64,000 nt of DNA from Rubrivivax sp. (GTDB taxonomy: Bacteria; Pseudomonadota; Gammaproteobacteria; Burkholderiales; Burkholderiaceae_C): positions 124,001 through 188,000 of the forward strand of contig JADCGP010000017.1 in assembly GCA_020248915.1 (NCBI GenBank). Direction: 5' to 3'. The notes below the pieces were generated by a model, which was not told the origin of the DNA, did no database searches, and was given only the letters and a program-made list of their open reading frames with translations. How positions within the stretch are numbered: the first letter of the stretch is position 1; the number at the start of each line of letters is the position of its first letter. Position numbers and translations under genes: made by a program. Below, piece after piece: positions 33,212-40,953 of the stretch.

Positions 33212-34237
33212 TCAGCGCAGGTCGATCAGGTTGACTCGCTCGCGGCTCCAGACGACGACCTCGTTGTCGCGGCGCTCGACGAGCGAGCGTTCCTCGAGCA
33301 CGCGCTCGTCCAGGCGCAGCCGCCCGCGCACCTCGAAGAACGCGGTCGCCACGCCGACGCGCTGCGGGTCGGGCTCGGCGCCGGGCGGCAGCAGGTCCTT
33401 GATCTCGCCGAGGTTGTCGAGCGCGCCCAGGCTCTTGCGCTTGCGGGCCTGCACGATGCGCTCGGCGCTGCCGAGGTCGATGTTGTCGATGGCGGCCACC
33501 AGCACCTCGGCCGACGCGGTGTTGGCGTTGACCGGCGTGCGGACCGGAAGCAGCGTGACCAGGGGCGCGAGCCGCAGCAGCGTGGCCTCGTCGATCCCGA
33601 GCCAGCGGAGATCACCGAGCCGCCGCGGCGCGAGCGGCACCTCGGCGCGTGCGCCCGCGCCCGCGCCCGCCGGCTCCGGCGGACCCCAGGCCGCTGCCAG
33701 CCCGCGTTCCAGCCGCTCGGCCGTGTCGGACGGCGCGCCCGCCTGGTCGACCAGCCGGCGCAGCGCCGCCCGCTCGGCCGCCACCGGCTTGCCGTCGGGG
33801 CCGATCAGGTTGCGCAGGTTCCAGCGCGCCTGCGCGTCCTCGATCGCGCCGCTCAGGAAGACCTCGAGGTCCGAGTCGGCGCTGCGGTCGCGGTCGGCGG
33901 CCAGGAAACTCGACAGCCGTGCCTCGGCCAGGGGCTGCGCCCAGGTCTCGCCGAGCGCGTCGACCGGGGACCGCCCGCCGTCGCCGCGCTGGCGCTCGCG
34001 GTCGGCCCGCAGGTCCTCGCGCAGGATCAGGCGGGCCCAGTCGAGCGCGCCGCTCAGCATCCACGCCGCCTGCGCCCGCGCCCGCTCGGCGGCCTCCACG
34101 CGCACCGAGCGGTCCTGCTGCCAGACCATGCCGGCCGCGGTGGTGGCCACCAGCACCAGGATGACCAGCGCCAGCAGCAGCGCGGCGCCGCGGCGCCGCG
34201 GCCGCGCGAACGGGCGACTTCGGACCTTCACGATCAC
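33212..34237 (-). CDS. gspK: Type II secretion minor pseudopilin GspK
   Basis: GspK (341 aa), the large minor pseudopilin at the pseudopilus tip. The prepilin-like leader RPRRRG precedes AALLLALVILVLVATTAAG; the mature part lacks Glu5, as is usual for GspK. The globular part contains ARWNLRNLIGPDGKP and a helix-hairpin-helix-like block (NANTASAEVLVAAI). I take the GTG overlapping the gspJ stop (GTGA); another GTG lies two codons later. Confidence 0.93.
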   Translation of the reverse strand: MIVKVRSRPFARPRRRGAALLLALVILVLVATTAAGMVWQQDRSVRVEAAERARAQAAWMLSGALDWARLILREDLRADRERQRGDGGRSPVDALGETWAQPLAEARLSSFLAADRDRSADSDLEVFLSGAIEDAQARWNLRNLIGPDGKPVAAERAALRRLVDQAGAPSDTAERLERGLAAAWGPPEPAGAGAGARAEVPLAPRRLGDLRWLGIDEATLLRLAPLVTLLPVRTPVNANTASAEVLVAAIDNIDLGSAERIVQARKRKSLGALDNLGEIKDLLPPGAEPDPQRVGVATAFFEVRGRLRLDERVLEERSLVERRDNEVVVWSRERVNLIDLR

Positions 34238-34914
34238 GACCCCGCCGGACCGAGGCCGATCACGCGCGTCAGCGATCGGCCTTCGATCGTGAGCTGCAGC
34301 TCCACCGCCTCCGGCAACGCCTCGCGCGCCACCGCCGCCGGCGAGGCAGGCACGCTGTCGCCGGAGGCCGGCGCCGCAGGCTGGCCCGGCCGCGACAGCA
34401 CGACATCGCCGCTGCTCTGCATGTTGGCCTTGCGTCCCCCGACGTACTTGTAGAGCAGCCAGCCCTCTGCGTCTGCGGCCACCGTCACGTGGCCCGGCTC
34501 GTTGCCGAGCAGACCCTGGGCGCGCAGCCAGCCCTGCTGCAGCTCGAGCACGCCGGACAGGGGCGGGCCGCTCCAGCGGCTCCAGCGGCCGCCCCGCAGC
34601 GCCCAGGCCACCAGCGCGACGCCACCGCCCGAACGCCGCGTCAGCACCAGCTTCTGGCCGGTGAACAGCAGCGGCGGGACGGCGCCCACGTCCACCACCG
34701 CCTGCAGGTCCTGCTCCCACTGCACGAGCGCCGTGTTCAGGCGCAGCGTGCGGTCGAGCGACGCCGCGCTGCCGTCGCGCACGCGCAGCATGCCGTCCAT
34801 GCCCTGCCAGGCCAGCGTGGCCAGCACCGCCATCACCAGCAGCGCGACCAGCAGCTCGACCAGCGTGAAGCCGCGGCCGCGCCGCCGGGCCGTGTGCGCG
34901 CGGGACGTCCTCAC
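34234..34914 (-). CDS. gspJ: Type II secretion minor pseudopilin GspJ
   Basis: GspJ (226 aa), a minor pseudopilin of the tip complex with GspI and GspK. The leader ends RRRGRG with cleavage before Phe16, and Glu20 is the conserved Glu5 of the mature protein (GFTLVELLVALLVMAVLATL). The GTG start overlaps the gspI stop (GTGA). A frame extending upstream is gspI read out of frame. Confidence 0.93.
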   Translation of the reverse strand: MRTSRAHTARRRGRGFTLVELLVALLVMAVLATLAWQGMDGMLRVRDGSAASLDRTLRLNTALVQWEQDLQAVVDVGAVPPLLFTGQKLVLTRRSGGGVALVAWALRGGRWSRWSGPPLSGVLELQQGWLRAQGLLGNEPGHVTVAADAEGWLLYKYVGGRKANMQSSGDVVLSRPGQPAAPASGDSVPASPAAVAREALPEAVELQLTIEGRSLTRVIGLGPAGS

Positions 34915-35300
34915 GAGCGGCCGATCACCGTCGACAGCGTCACGAGCGGCCGGCCCTGCTCGTCGGAGATCACGGCGTCGACGCGGTTGAAGGAGGGGTT
35001 CGGGGTCGGCCGCGTGACGAGCTTGCCGCGGTAGCTTCGGCCCAGCTGCTCGCAGGAGAAGTCGCTCTCGCCCGGCCCCGGGAACACGCGCGACAGGCGC
35101 AGCGTCGTCAGCTGGTTGTCGGCACACCACTGCGCCGCGATCACCTGGCTCAGCCGCTCGGCGTTGTCGGTCAGCGCACCGGCGGCGCGCAGCCCGGCGC
35201 CGAGCGCGATGGCGACGATGGCCAGCGCCACCAGCACCTCCAGCAGCGTGAAACCGCGGCCATGGCGCTGCGGCAGGGCATCGGCGCGGACGGCACGCAT
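34911..35300 (-). CDS. gspI: Type II secretion minor pseudopilin GspI
   Basis: GspI (129 aa). The prepilin site is RHGRG-FTLLEVLVALAIVAIAL, with cleavage after Gly16 and Glu21 as Glu5. The family block AERLSQVIAAQWCADNQL follows, and two cysteines (WCADN, FSCEQ) could pair. It lies 10 bases after gspH and overlaps gspJ. Confidence 0.93.
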   Translation of the reverse strand: MRAVRADALPQRHGRGFTLLEVLVALAIVAIALGAGLRAAGALTDNAERLSQVIAAQWCADNQLTTLRLSRVFPGPGESDFSCEQLGRSYRGKLVTRPTPNPSFNRVDAVISDEQGRPLVTLSTVIGRS

Positions 35301-35310
35301 CGCGGCAGAC

Positions 35311-35832
35311 TCAGCGCGCCGGGTCCGAGGCCACTGCCGGCAGCACGGCGAACGGGCCCAGCCCGTCGGTGCCGACGTCGATGCGGTGCTCGTCCAGGCT
35401 CAGCGTGACGCGCTGCGGCGGCAGGATCGCGTCGGGCCCGAGTTGCAGCGCCGGGGCGCCGACGACCTGGGCGCTGGTGCGCGCGTCGAGCCAGCGCCGG
35501 GCCGGCTGCAGCCGCTCCGGCAGGCCGACGAAGCGGAACGCGTCCTGCTCCGCCCCGGCCGCCCGGTTCGCCGAGGGCACCCACAGCACCGCCAGGCCCG
35601 CCGCCCGCGCCTCGGCACGGGCACCCTCGAGCAGCGCCGCCAGTCGGGCGCCCTCCTCCTCGAGGCGGCCCGCTCCGCGATCGCGCAGCGCGAGGGCGAC
35701 GACGCCGGTGCCCAGCGCCACCAGCGCGATCACGACCAGCAGCTCGATCAGGGTCAGGCCGCGCGGGCGCTTGCCGTGGGCGACCGCGCCGGCGCGGCCG
35801 GCCGCGTCACTGCCACGACCCGATGTCGGCAT
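35311..35832 (-). CDS. gspH: Type II secretion minor pseudopilin GspH
   Basis: GspH (173 aa). The prepilin site is KRPRG-LTLIELLVVIALVAL, with cleavage after Gly25 and Glu30 as Glu5. The C-terminal domain follows the GspH pattern (RLAALLEGARAEARAAG). Its start lies inside the end of gspG, overlapping by 26 bases; no better downstream start is visible before the prepilin motif. Confidence 0.9.
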   Translation of the reverse strand: MPTSGRGSDAAGRAGAVAHGKRPRGLTLIELLVVIALVALGTGVVALALRDRGAGRLEEEGARLAALLEGARAEARAAGLAVLWVPSANRAAGAEQDAFRFVGLPERLQPARRWLDARTSAQVVGAPALQLGPDAILPPQRVTLSLDEHRIDVGTDGLGPFAVLPAVASDPAR

Positions 35833-36271
35833 CCTTGCCCTCGCCGCCGGGCTGGCTGTCGGCGCCGAAGCTGAAGACGTCGATCTCGCCCTTCACCCCG
35901 GGGTTGACATACTGGTAGGGACGGCCCCAAGGGTCGTTGGGCAACTTGTCGAGGTAAGGCTTCCAGCTGGGCGGCACGGCACCGGTCGTCGGCTTGCGCA
36001 CCAGCGCCTCGAGCCCCTGCTCGGCGCTCGGGTAGCGCTGGTTGTCGAGCCGGTACAGCTTCAGCGCCTGCATCAGGTTGCCGACGTCGGTGCGCGCCGC
36101 GGTGACGCGCGCGTCGTCGGCGCGGTCGATCAGGTTGGGCACGATCAGCGCACCGAGGATGCCGATGATGACCAGCACGACCATCAGCTCGATCAGCGTG
36201 AAGCCGCGGCGCCGCCGGGCGGCCGCGGGTCGGCGGAAGGCCCCGAGGGGGGACGATTGCGGATTGCTCAT
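35807..36271 (-). CDS. gspG: Type II secretion major pseudopilin GspG
   Basis: GspG (154 aa) is the main subunit of the pseudopilus. The prepilin site is ARRRRG-FTLIELMVVLVIIG with cleavage after Gly23 and Glu28 as Glu5. DVGNLMQALKLYRLDNQRYP and LPNDPWGRPYQYVNPG are GspG signatures, the latter around the calcium site. It heads the leftward gspG-H-I-J-K-L-M-N-D-E-F operon and diverges from gspC. Confidence 0.97.
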   Translation of the reverse strand: MSNPQSSPLGAFRRPAAARRRRGFTLIELMVVLVIIGILGALIVPNLIDRADDARVTAARTDVGNLMQALKLYRLDNQRYPSAEQGLEALVRKPTTGAVPPSWKPYLDKLPNDPWGRPYQYVNPGVKGEIDVFSFGADSQPGGEGKDADIGSWQ

Positions 36272-36328
36272 CGCGGATGGGGCCGCCGTGGCGGCCGCCT
36301 GGGGCAGCGGCTGAAACATAATGATCGC

Positions 36329-36964
36329 ATGGTGGCACGCTGGGCGACCCTGATCGTCTGGACCGCAGCGGCGGCCAGCGTCGTGGCCTGGGCGCTGCAG
36401 CTGCTGGTCGCGGCGCCGCAGGCGCCGCGCGGCACCCTGGCGGCCGACGCCGCGCGCTCGCTGAGCGGCGACGTGACGCGCGTGCTCGGGACCGACGCGG
36501 CGCCCGCCGTCGCGGCGGCTCCGGTGGCCGAGGCGCCGGCGGCCGATGCGCGCTTCCAGCTCGTGGGCGTGGCCGCCCCGCGCTCGGCCCGGGCCGGCAG
36601 CCGGGAGGGCGTGGCGCTGATCGCCATCGACGGGAAGCCAGCCCGCGCCTACCGGGTCGGCGCCATCGTCGAGGCACCGGACCTGGTGCTGAAGCGGGTC
36701 GGCGCGCGCGCCGCCGAGCTCGGCCGCTCCGGCGGCGGCCCGTCGATCGCGCTGGAACTGCCGGCTCTCGCCCCCGCCGCCACCGGGCAGCTGGCAGCAG
36801 CCGAACCCGCGGCCGTTTCCGTGGGCGACGCACGCGCCCGGCCGCAGCTGCGGCCGCCGGCGGCCGCGCTCCCGGCTCCATCGCCGCCGGCCGTCGCGCC
36901 GCAAGGCACGCCCGATCCTCCCGCGCAGAGCCCGTCGCTCCGCGCGGGCCAGCAGACCCGCTGA
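36329..36964 (+). CDS. gspC: Type II secretion protein GspC (short form)
   Basis: GspC (211 aa) links the inner-membrane platform to the secretin. One transmembrane helix (about 5-25) is followed by a linker and a homology region at about 72-125 (FQLVGVAAPRSARAGSREGV, ALIAIDGKPARAYRVG) that contacts GspD. The rest is Pro/Ala-rich and no PDZ domain is present, so this is the short form. It is transcribed away from gspG. A CATAAT hexamer ends six bases before the ATG and there is no Shine-Dalgarno sequence, so a leaderless mRNA is possible. Confidence 0.85.
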   Translation: MVARWATLIVWTAAAASVVAWALQLLVAAPQAPRGTLAADAARSLSGDVTRVLGTDAAPAVAAAPVAEAPAADARFQLVGVAAPRSARAGSREGVALIAIDGKPARAYRVGAIVEAPDLVLKRVGARAAELGRSGGGPSIALELPALAPAATGQLAAAEPAAVSVGDARARPQLRPPAAALPAPSPPAVAPQGTPDPPAQSPSLRAGQQTR

Positions 36965-37096
36965 CGCGCACCCGGGCGTCGACGCGAGGCCCCCTCTCGT
37001 GGTGACAACCCCGACCCGCAGCCAGCCCGGCGCCAGCTGCTTCTCTGCCGAAGCGCACCCGCCGCAGCCGCTGCGCAGCGCTCGTACCGTCACGCG

Positions 37097-38992
37097 ATGA
37101 CAGCCGGCCCGTTCACGCCCTCGGGCGGCCTGATCGCGCCGATGGTCGCCGAGCTCCGGCGACACGAACCGTTCGCGCGCATGGCCGAGGCCGACGTCGC
37201 GCGTTTCGTGACGGCTGCCGAGCAGACCTACCACGCGCCAGGCGAGACGGTGACCGGGCCGCAGGACGGCCCCGCGCCGCGCCTGTACTACGTTCGCCGC
37301 GGCACGGTGGACGCGCGCGGCGGCGTCGCCGAGCTGGCCGCGGGCGGGGTGCAGCATGAGCCCGGCGACCTGTTCCCTGCCGCGGCGGTGGCCGGCGAGC
37401 GCGCGGCAACCTCCACCTACGAGGCCGTCGACGACCTGTTCTGCCTGGCGGTGGACGCCGCCTTCGCACGCGACCTGGCCACGCGCAGCGCGCCGTGGGC
37501 GGACTTCCTGGTGCGCCGCGTGCAGCGCCTGCTGTCGCTGTCGCGCGCGGCGCTGCAGGCCGAGCAGGGCGCACTCGCGCTCGCCGAGCAGTCGCTGGAG
37601 GCGCCGCTGTCGCGCCTGCCGCGCAAGACGCCGGTGGCGGTGCCCCCCGGCACGCCGCTCGTGCAGGCGCTGCGCCTGATGCAAGAGCGGCGCGTCGGCT
37701 CCGTGCTGGTGATGGACGCGGAGGGCCAGGCCACCGGCATCCTGACGCGGCACGACGTGCTCGAGCGCGTCGCGCTGGCCCGGCCGCCCGACGACACGCC
37801 GATCGAGCGCGTCGCGTCGGCACCGGTGGCCACGCTGCCGCTCGCGAGCTCGGCCCAGGATGCAGCGCTGGCGATGTCGCGGCTGGGCATCCGGCATCTT
37901 CCACTCACCGAGGACGGCCGCGTCGTCGGCATCGTCTCCGAGCGCGACCTGTTCGGCCTGCAGCGGCTGTCGCTCAAGCACGTGGGCAGCCGCATCCGCG
38001 CGGCCACCGACCGCGGAGCGCTCGTGGCCGCCGCCGCGGACATCCGGCGCTTCGCTCGCCACCTGCTCGCCCAGGGCCTGGCGGCCCGCGCGCTGACCGA
38101 GCTGCTGAGCCACCTGAACGACCTGCTCACCGAGCGGCTGCTGCAGCTCACGGCACAGGCCCACGGCCTCGACCTCGGCCGCGCCTGCTGGCTGGCGTTC
38201 GGCTCGGAGGGCCGCTCCGAGCAGACGATCGCCACCGATCAGGACAACGGCCTCGTGCTCGACGACGCGGTCGACGACGCCGAGCGCGCGCGCTGGCTCG
38301 CGCTGGCGCGCGAGGTCAACGTCGCGCTCGATGAGTGCGGCTACCCGCTGTGCAAGGGCGGCGTGATGGCAGGCAACCCCGAGTGCTGCCTGCCCGTCCG
38401 CGGCTGGGTCGACCGCTTCGAGCACTGGATGGAGGCCGGCGCGCCCGACGACCTGCTCAAGGCCAGCATCTACTTCGACCTGCGCCCGCTGGCCGGCGCG
38501 CGGGCGCTGGCCGACCCGTTGCGCGAGGCGATCACGCGGCGTGCCCGCGAGCTGCCGCGCTTTCGCAAGCAGATGGCCGACAACGCGCTGCGCTCCGGCC
38601 CGGCGCTGAACTGGCGCGGCGCGCTCGACCCCACCGAGGACGACGACGGGGCGTGGATCGACCTCAAGCTCGGAGGCACCGCGGTCTTCGTCGATGCGGC
38701 ACGGCTGTTCGCCCTGGCCCACGGCGTGGCCGCGACCGGAACCCGCGAGCGGCTGCTCGCGGTGGCGGCGCCGATGCGCGTGCCGCCCGACGAGCTCGAG
38801 GGCTGGACCGGCGCCTTCGACGTGCTGCAGATGATGCGGCTGCGCCAGCAGGTGCGCGAAGATGCCGACGCGGCCGCGCCGAACCGGGTCGACGTGCGGC
38901 GCCTGGGGCCGATCGACCGCCGCCTGCTGAAGGAGGCGCTGCGCGTCGCGCGCACGCTGCAGCAGCGCATCGGCCTCGATTACGCCGCATGA
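37097..38992 (+). CDS. Cyclic-nucleotide-binding/CBS/DUF294 nucleotidyltransferase-like protein
   Basis: A 631-aa multidomain cytoplasmic protein. In order: a cNMP-binding-like domain (about 20-140), a pair of CBS domains (about 175-290: RRVGSVLVMDAEGQATGILT, LGIRHLPLTEDGRVVGIVSE), a DUF294 putative nucleotidyltransferase (about 320-470, with GSEGRSEQTIATDQDNGLV) and DUF294_C (about 480-620). The motif resembles the GlnD-type nucleotidyltransferase active site, with Asp in TDQDN. Substrate is unknown. The next gene, an exonuclease, overlaps it (ATGA), a pairing seen in other proteobacteria, so the two probably act together. Confidence 0.85.
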   Translation: MTAGPFTPSGGLIAPMVAELRRHEPFARMAEADVARFVTAAEQTYHAPGETVTGPQDGPAPRLYYVRRGTVDARGGVAELAAGGVQHEPGDLFPAAAVAGERAATSTYEAVDDLFCLAVDAAFARDLATRSAPWADFLVRRVQRLLSLSRAALQAEQGALALAEQSLEAPLSRLPRKTPVAVPPGTPLVQALRLMQERRVGSVLVMDAEGQATGILTRHDVLERVALARPPDDTPIERVASAPVATLPLASSAQDAALAMSRLGIRHLPLTEDGRVVGIVSERDLFGLQRLSLKHVGSRIRAATDRGALVAAAADIRRFARHLLAQGLAARALTELLSHLNDLLTERLLQLTAQAHGLDLGRACWLAFGSEGRSEQTIATDQDNGLVLDDAVDDAERARWLALAREVNVALDECGYPLCKGGVMAGNPECCLPVRGWVDRFEHWMEAGAPDDLLKASIYFDLRPLAGARALADPLREAITRRARELPRFRKQMADNALRSGPALNWRGALDPTEDDDGAWIDLKLGGTAVFVDAARLFALAHGVAATGTRERLLAVAAPMRVPPDELEGWTGAFDVLQMMRLRQQVREDADAAAPNRVDVRRLGPIDRRLLKEALRVARTLQQRIGLDYAA

Positions 38993-39642
38993 GCTGGCTC
39001 GGCCGCCTGCTGGGAGACCGGGGCCGCGGAGCCGACGAGCCCGGGCGCTGGGTCGTGCTCGACGTCGAGAGCAGCGGGCTGGACCCGCGCGCCGACCGGC
39101 TGCTGGCGATCGCCGCGGTGGCCGTGCACCGGGAAGGCGACCGCCTCCGCGTCGCGCTGGCCGACAGTTTCGAGGCCGTGCTGCGGCACGACCCGGCCAC
39201 GGTGGCCCCGGCCGACCGCGCCAACATCCTGGTGCACGGCATCGGCGTCGGCGCGATGCGCGCCGGCGCCGACCCGGCCGAGGTGCTGCGGGCCTTCGCC
39301 GGCTGGGCGGGCGACGCGCCGCGGCTGGGGTTCCACGTCGCGTTCGACCGCGCACTGATCGAGCGCTTCGAGCGCAGCGCGCTCGGCCGCGCGAGCCCGG
39401 CGCGCTGGATCGACCTCGAGCCGCTGGCGGCGATCGCACACCCCGAGGTCAGGGCCCGGGCGCTGGACGAGTGGATGGCGCAGTTCGGCATCGAGTGCCT
39501 GCAGCGCCACCAGGCGGCCGCCGATGCGCTCGCCACGGCCGAGCTGCTGCTGCGGCTGTGGCCGCGGCTGCTGCGGGATTGCGGCGGCCGCGTCGACGCC
39601 CTGGCGCGCCTGGCCGCAGCGCGGCGCTGGGTCGCGCCCTAG
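38989..39642 (+). CDS. DnaQ-like 3'-5' exonuclease (DEDDh)
   Basis: A 217-aa exonuclease of the DnaQ/PolC-epsilon fold. The DEDDh residues are all visible: Asp25 and Glu27 in VLDVESSGLDP, Asp120 in FHVAFDRALI, His174 and Asp179 in RHQAAADALATAE. Translation is coupled to the upstream DUF294 gene (ATGA). It is too short and divergent to be the replicative epsilon subunit and lacks its polymerase-binding tail; a repair or nucleotide-turnover role is inferred. Confidence 0.88.
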   Translation: MSWLGRLLGDRGRGADEPGRWVVLDVESSGLDPRADRLLAIAAVAVHREGDRLRVALADSFEAVLRHDPATVAPADRANILVHGIGVGAMRAGADPAEVLRAFAGWAGDAPRLGFHVAFDRALIERFERSALGRASPARWIDLEPLAAIAHPEVRARALDEWMAQFGIECLQRHQAAADALATAELLLRLWPRLLRDCGGRVDALARLAAARRWVAP

Positions 39643-39756
39643 CTCCCGATCGGCCGGGCGCGGCGGTGGGCGGCGCGCCGCGGTCGGCCCGGCTCAGCGC
39701 AGTGGTTCGAGTCGGTCCACGGCCGTTCGCATCGCCTGGCGGCCGCCAGTCGCCTG

Positions 39757-40893
39757 TCAGGGGATCGATCCAGCGAGCGCAGGCGGGATCGCCGCTGGCT
39801 CCGGCTCGGACAGGAAGGGCTCGGGCTCGCCGCCCAGGTCGCCCGGGTGCGTCGGGCCGGGGTCCTCGCCGTCGGCCACCTCGGTCAGGAGCGCGGCGGC
39901 GCTGCGCAGCATCGGCCAGGCGAGCGTGGCGCCGGTGCCGTCGGTCGAGTCCATGCCCAGCTCCAGCAGCGCCGAGGCATGGAACAGGTTCAGCGCCTGG
40001 TCGAGGCCGCGGTGGACGTGGCTGCGGCAGAACACGCTGTAGTCGGTGACCGGGGGTGCGATCTGGGCGGCGACCATCAGGGCGGCGCAGGCCGGCAGGC
40101 CGTCGACCATCATCAGGTGGCGCTTGCTGGCCGCCATCAGCATCACACCGACCATCACTGCGACTTCGAAGCCGCCGAACGCGGCGAGCACCTCGACCGG
40201 CTCGGACACATCGCGGTGTCGATGCTGCGCGGCGGCGAGCACGCGGTGCACGCGCTCGAGGTGGGCCGGATCGGACCGCGGGCCGGCGACGATCAGGTCG
40301 CGCACCGGGGTGCCGGTCAGGCGCGCGATCACGAGGGCCGCGCTCTCCAGCGCGCCGACGCCGATGCCGGCCAGCGCGGTGGCATTGCCGCGCAGCTTGT
40401 CGCCAATCTCCATGCCGGCGCGCATCGCTGCGTGCGCCTGCTCGACGCTCATGGCCATCTTCACGCGGCAGTTGCGGGTGCCGTGGGCGATCTTGCGCGC
40501 GAGCAGCCGCTCATGGCCCGGAAGGTCGTCGGCCAGACCGCAATCGACGACCGTGAGCGCCATCTGCTGGGCGCGCGCAAACACGGTGACGGGAAGCTGG
40601 TTGCCCAGCAGCTGGCGCACGGTCTCGTGGGTCCGGCGGGCACGCGGGCCGCCCGCCGGCTCGCGACCGAGCACGCCCTCCACCGCAAGCCCGTGGTCGG
40701 CAGCCAGCAGCAGCAGCTGCGGCTCGCGGAAGCGCGGCTTGAGGCTGTTCTGAAGCAGGCCCAGCCGCACGGCCAGCGGCTCGAGCTCGCCGAGGCTGCC
40801 GCCGACCTCGTGGCGCCGCATGAGCTTGGCCCGCAGTGCCTTCTCCAGCAAGGCATTGGAGGTGGGGCTGACCAGCGAGCGTGCCGCGACCAT
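39757..40893 (-). CDS. CobT-like nicotinate-nucleotide:base phosphoribosyltransferase
   Basis: A 378-aa protein of the CobT family, which activates the lower ligand base of cobalamin with nicotinate mononucleotide. Family blocks are ADHGLAVEGV, GIGVGALESAALV, MVDGLPACAALMVAA and the C-terminal LLELGMDSTDGTGATLAWPM. In typical CobT the last block reads GEGTGA, with the catalytic Glu; here the equivalent residue is Asp318. No other cobalamin gene is nearby, so it may be a paralogue with a different base. It is convergent with the exonuclease gene. Family clear, substrate uncertain. Confidence 0.8.
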   Translation of the reverse strand: MVAARSLVSPTSNALLEKALRAKLMRRHEVGGSLGELEPLAVRLGLLQNSLKPRFREPQLLLLAADHGLAVEGVLGREPAGGPRARRTHETVRQLLGNQLPVTVFARAQQMALTVVDCGLADDLPGHERLLARKIAHGTRNCRVKMAMSVEQAHAAMRAGMEIGDKLRGNATALAGIGVGALESAALVIARLTGTPVRDLIVAGPRSDPAHLERVHRVLAAAQHRHRDVSEPVEVLAAFGGFEVAVMVGVMLMAASKRHLMMVDGLPACAALMVAAQIAPPVTDYSVFCRSHVHRGLDQALNLFHASALLELGMDSTDGTGATLAWPMLRSAAALLTEVADGEDPGPTHPGDLGGEPEPFLSEPEPAAIPPALAGSIP

Positions 40894-40953
40894 GGAAACG
40901 GAGTGTATCTGCCGGCGCCCGGCGGTCGAAGCCCGGCCCCACCGCCCCGGCCC

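Noticed and set aside
36321-36328. gspC start at the ATG in ATGATCGC
   Set aside because: It is out of frame with the GspC transmembrane and homology regions; the ATG at 36329 is in frame.
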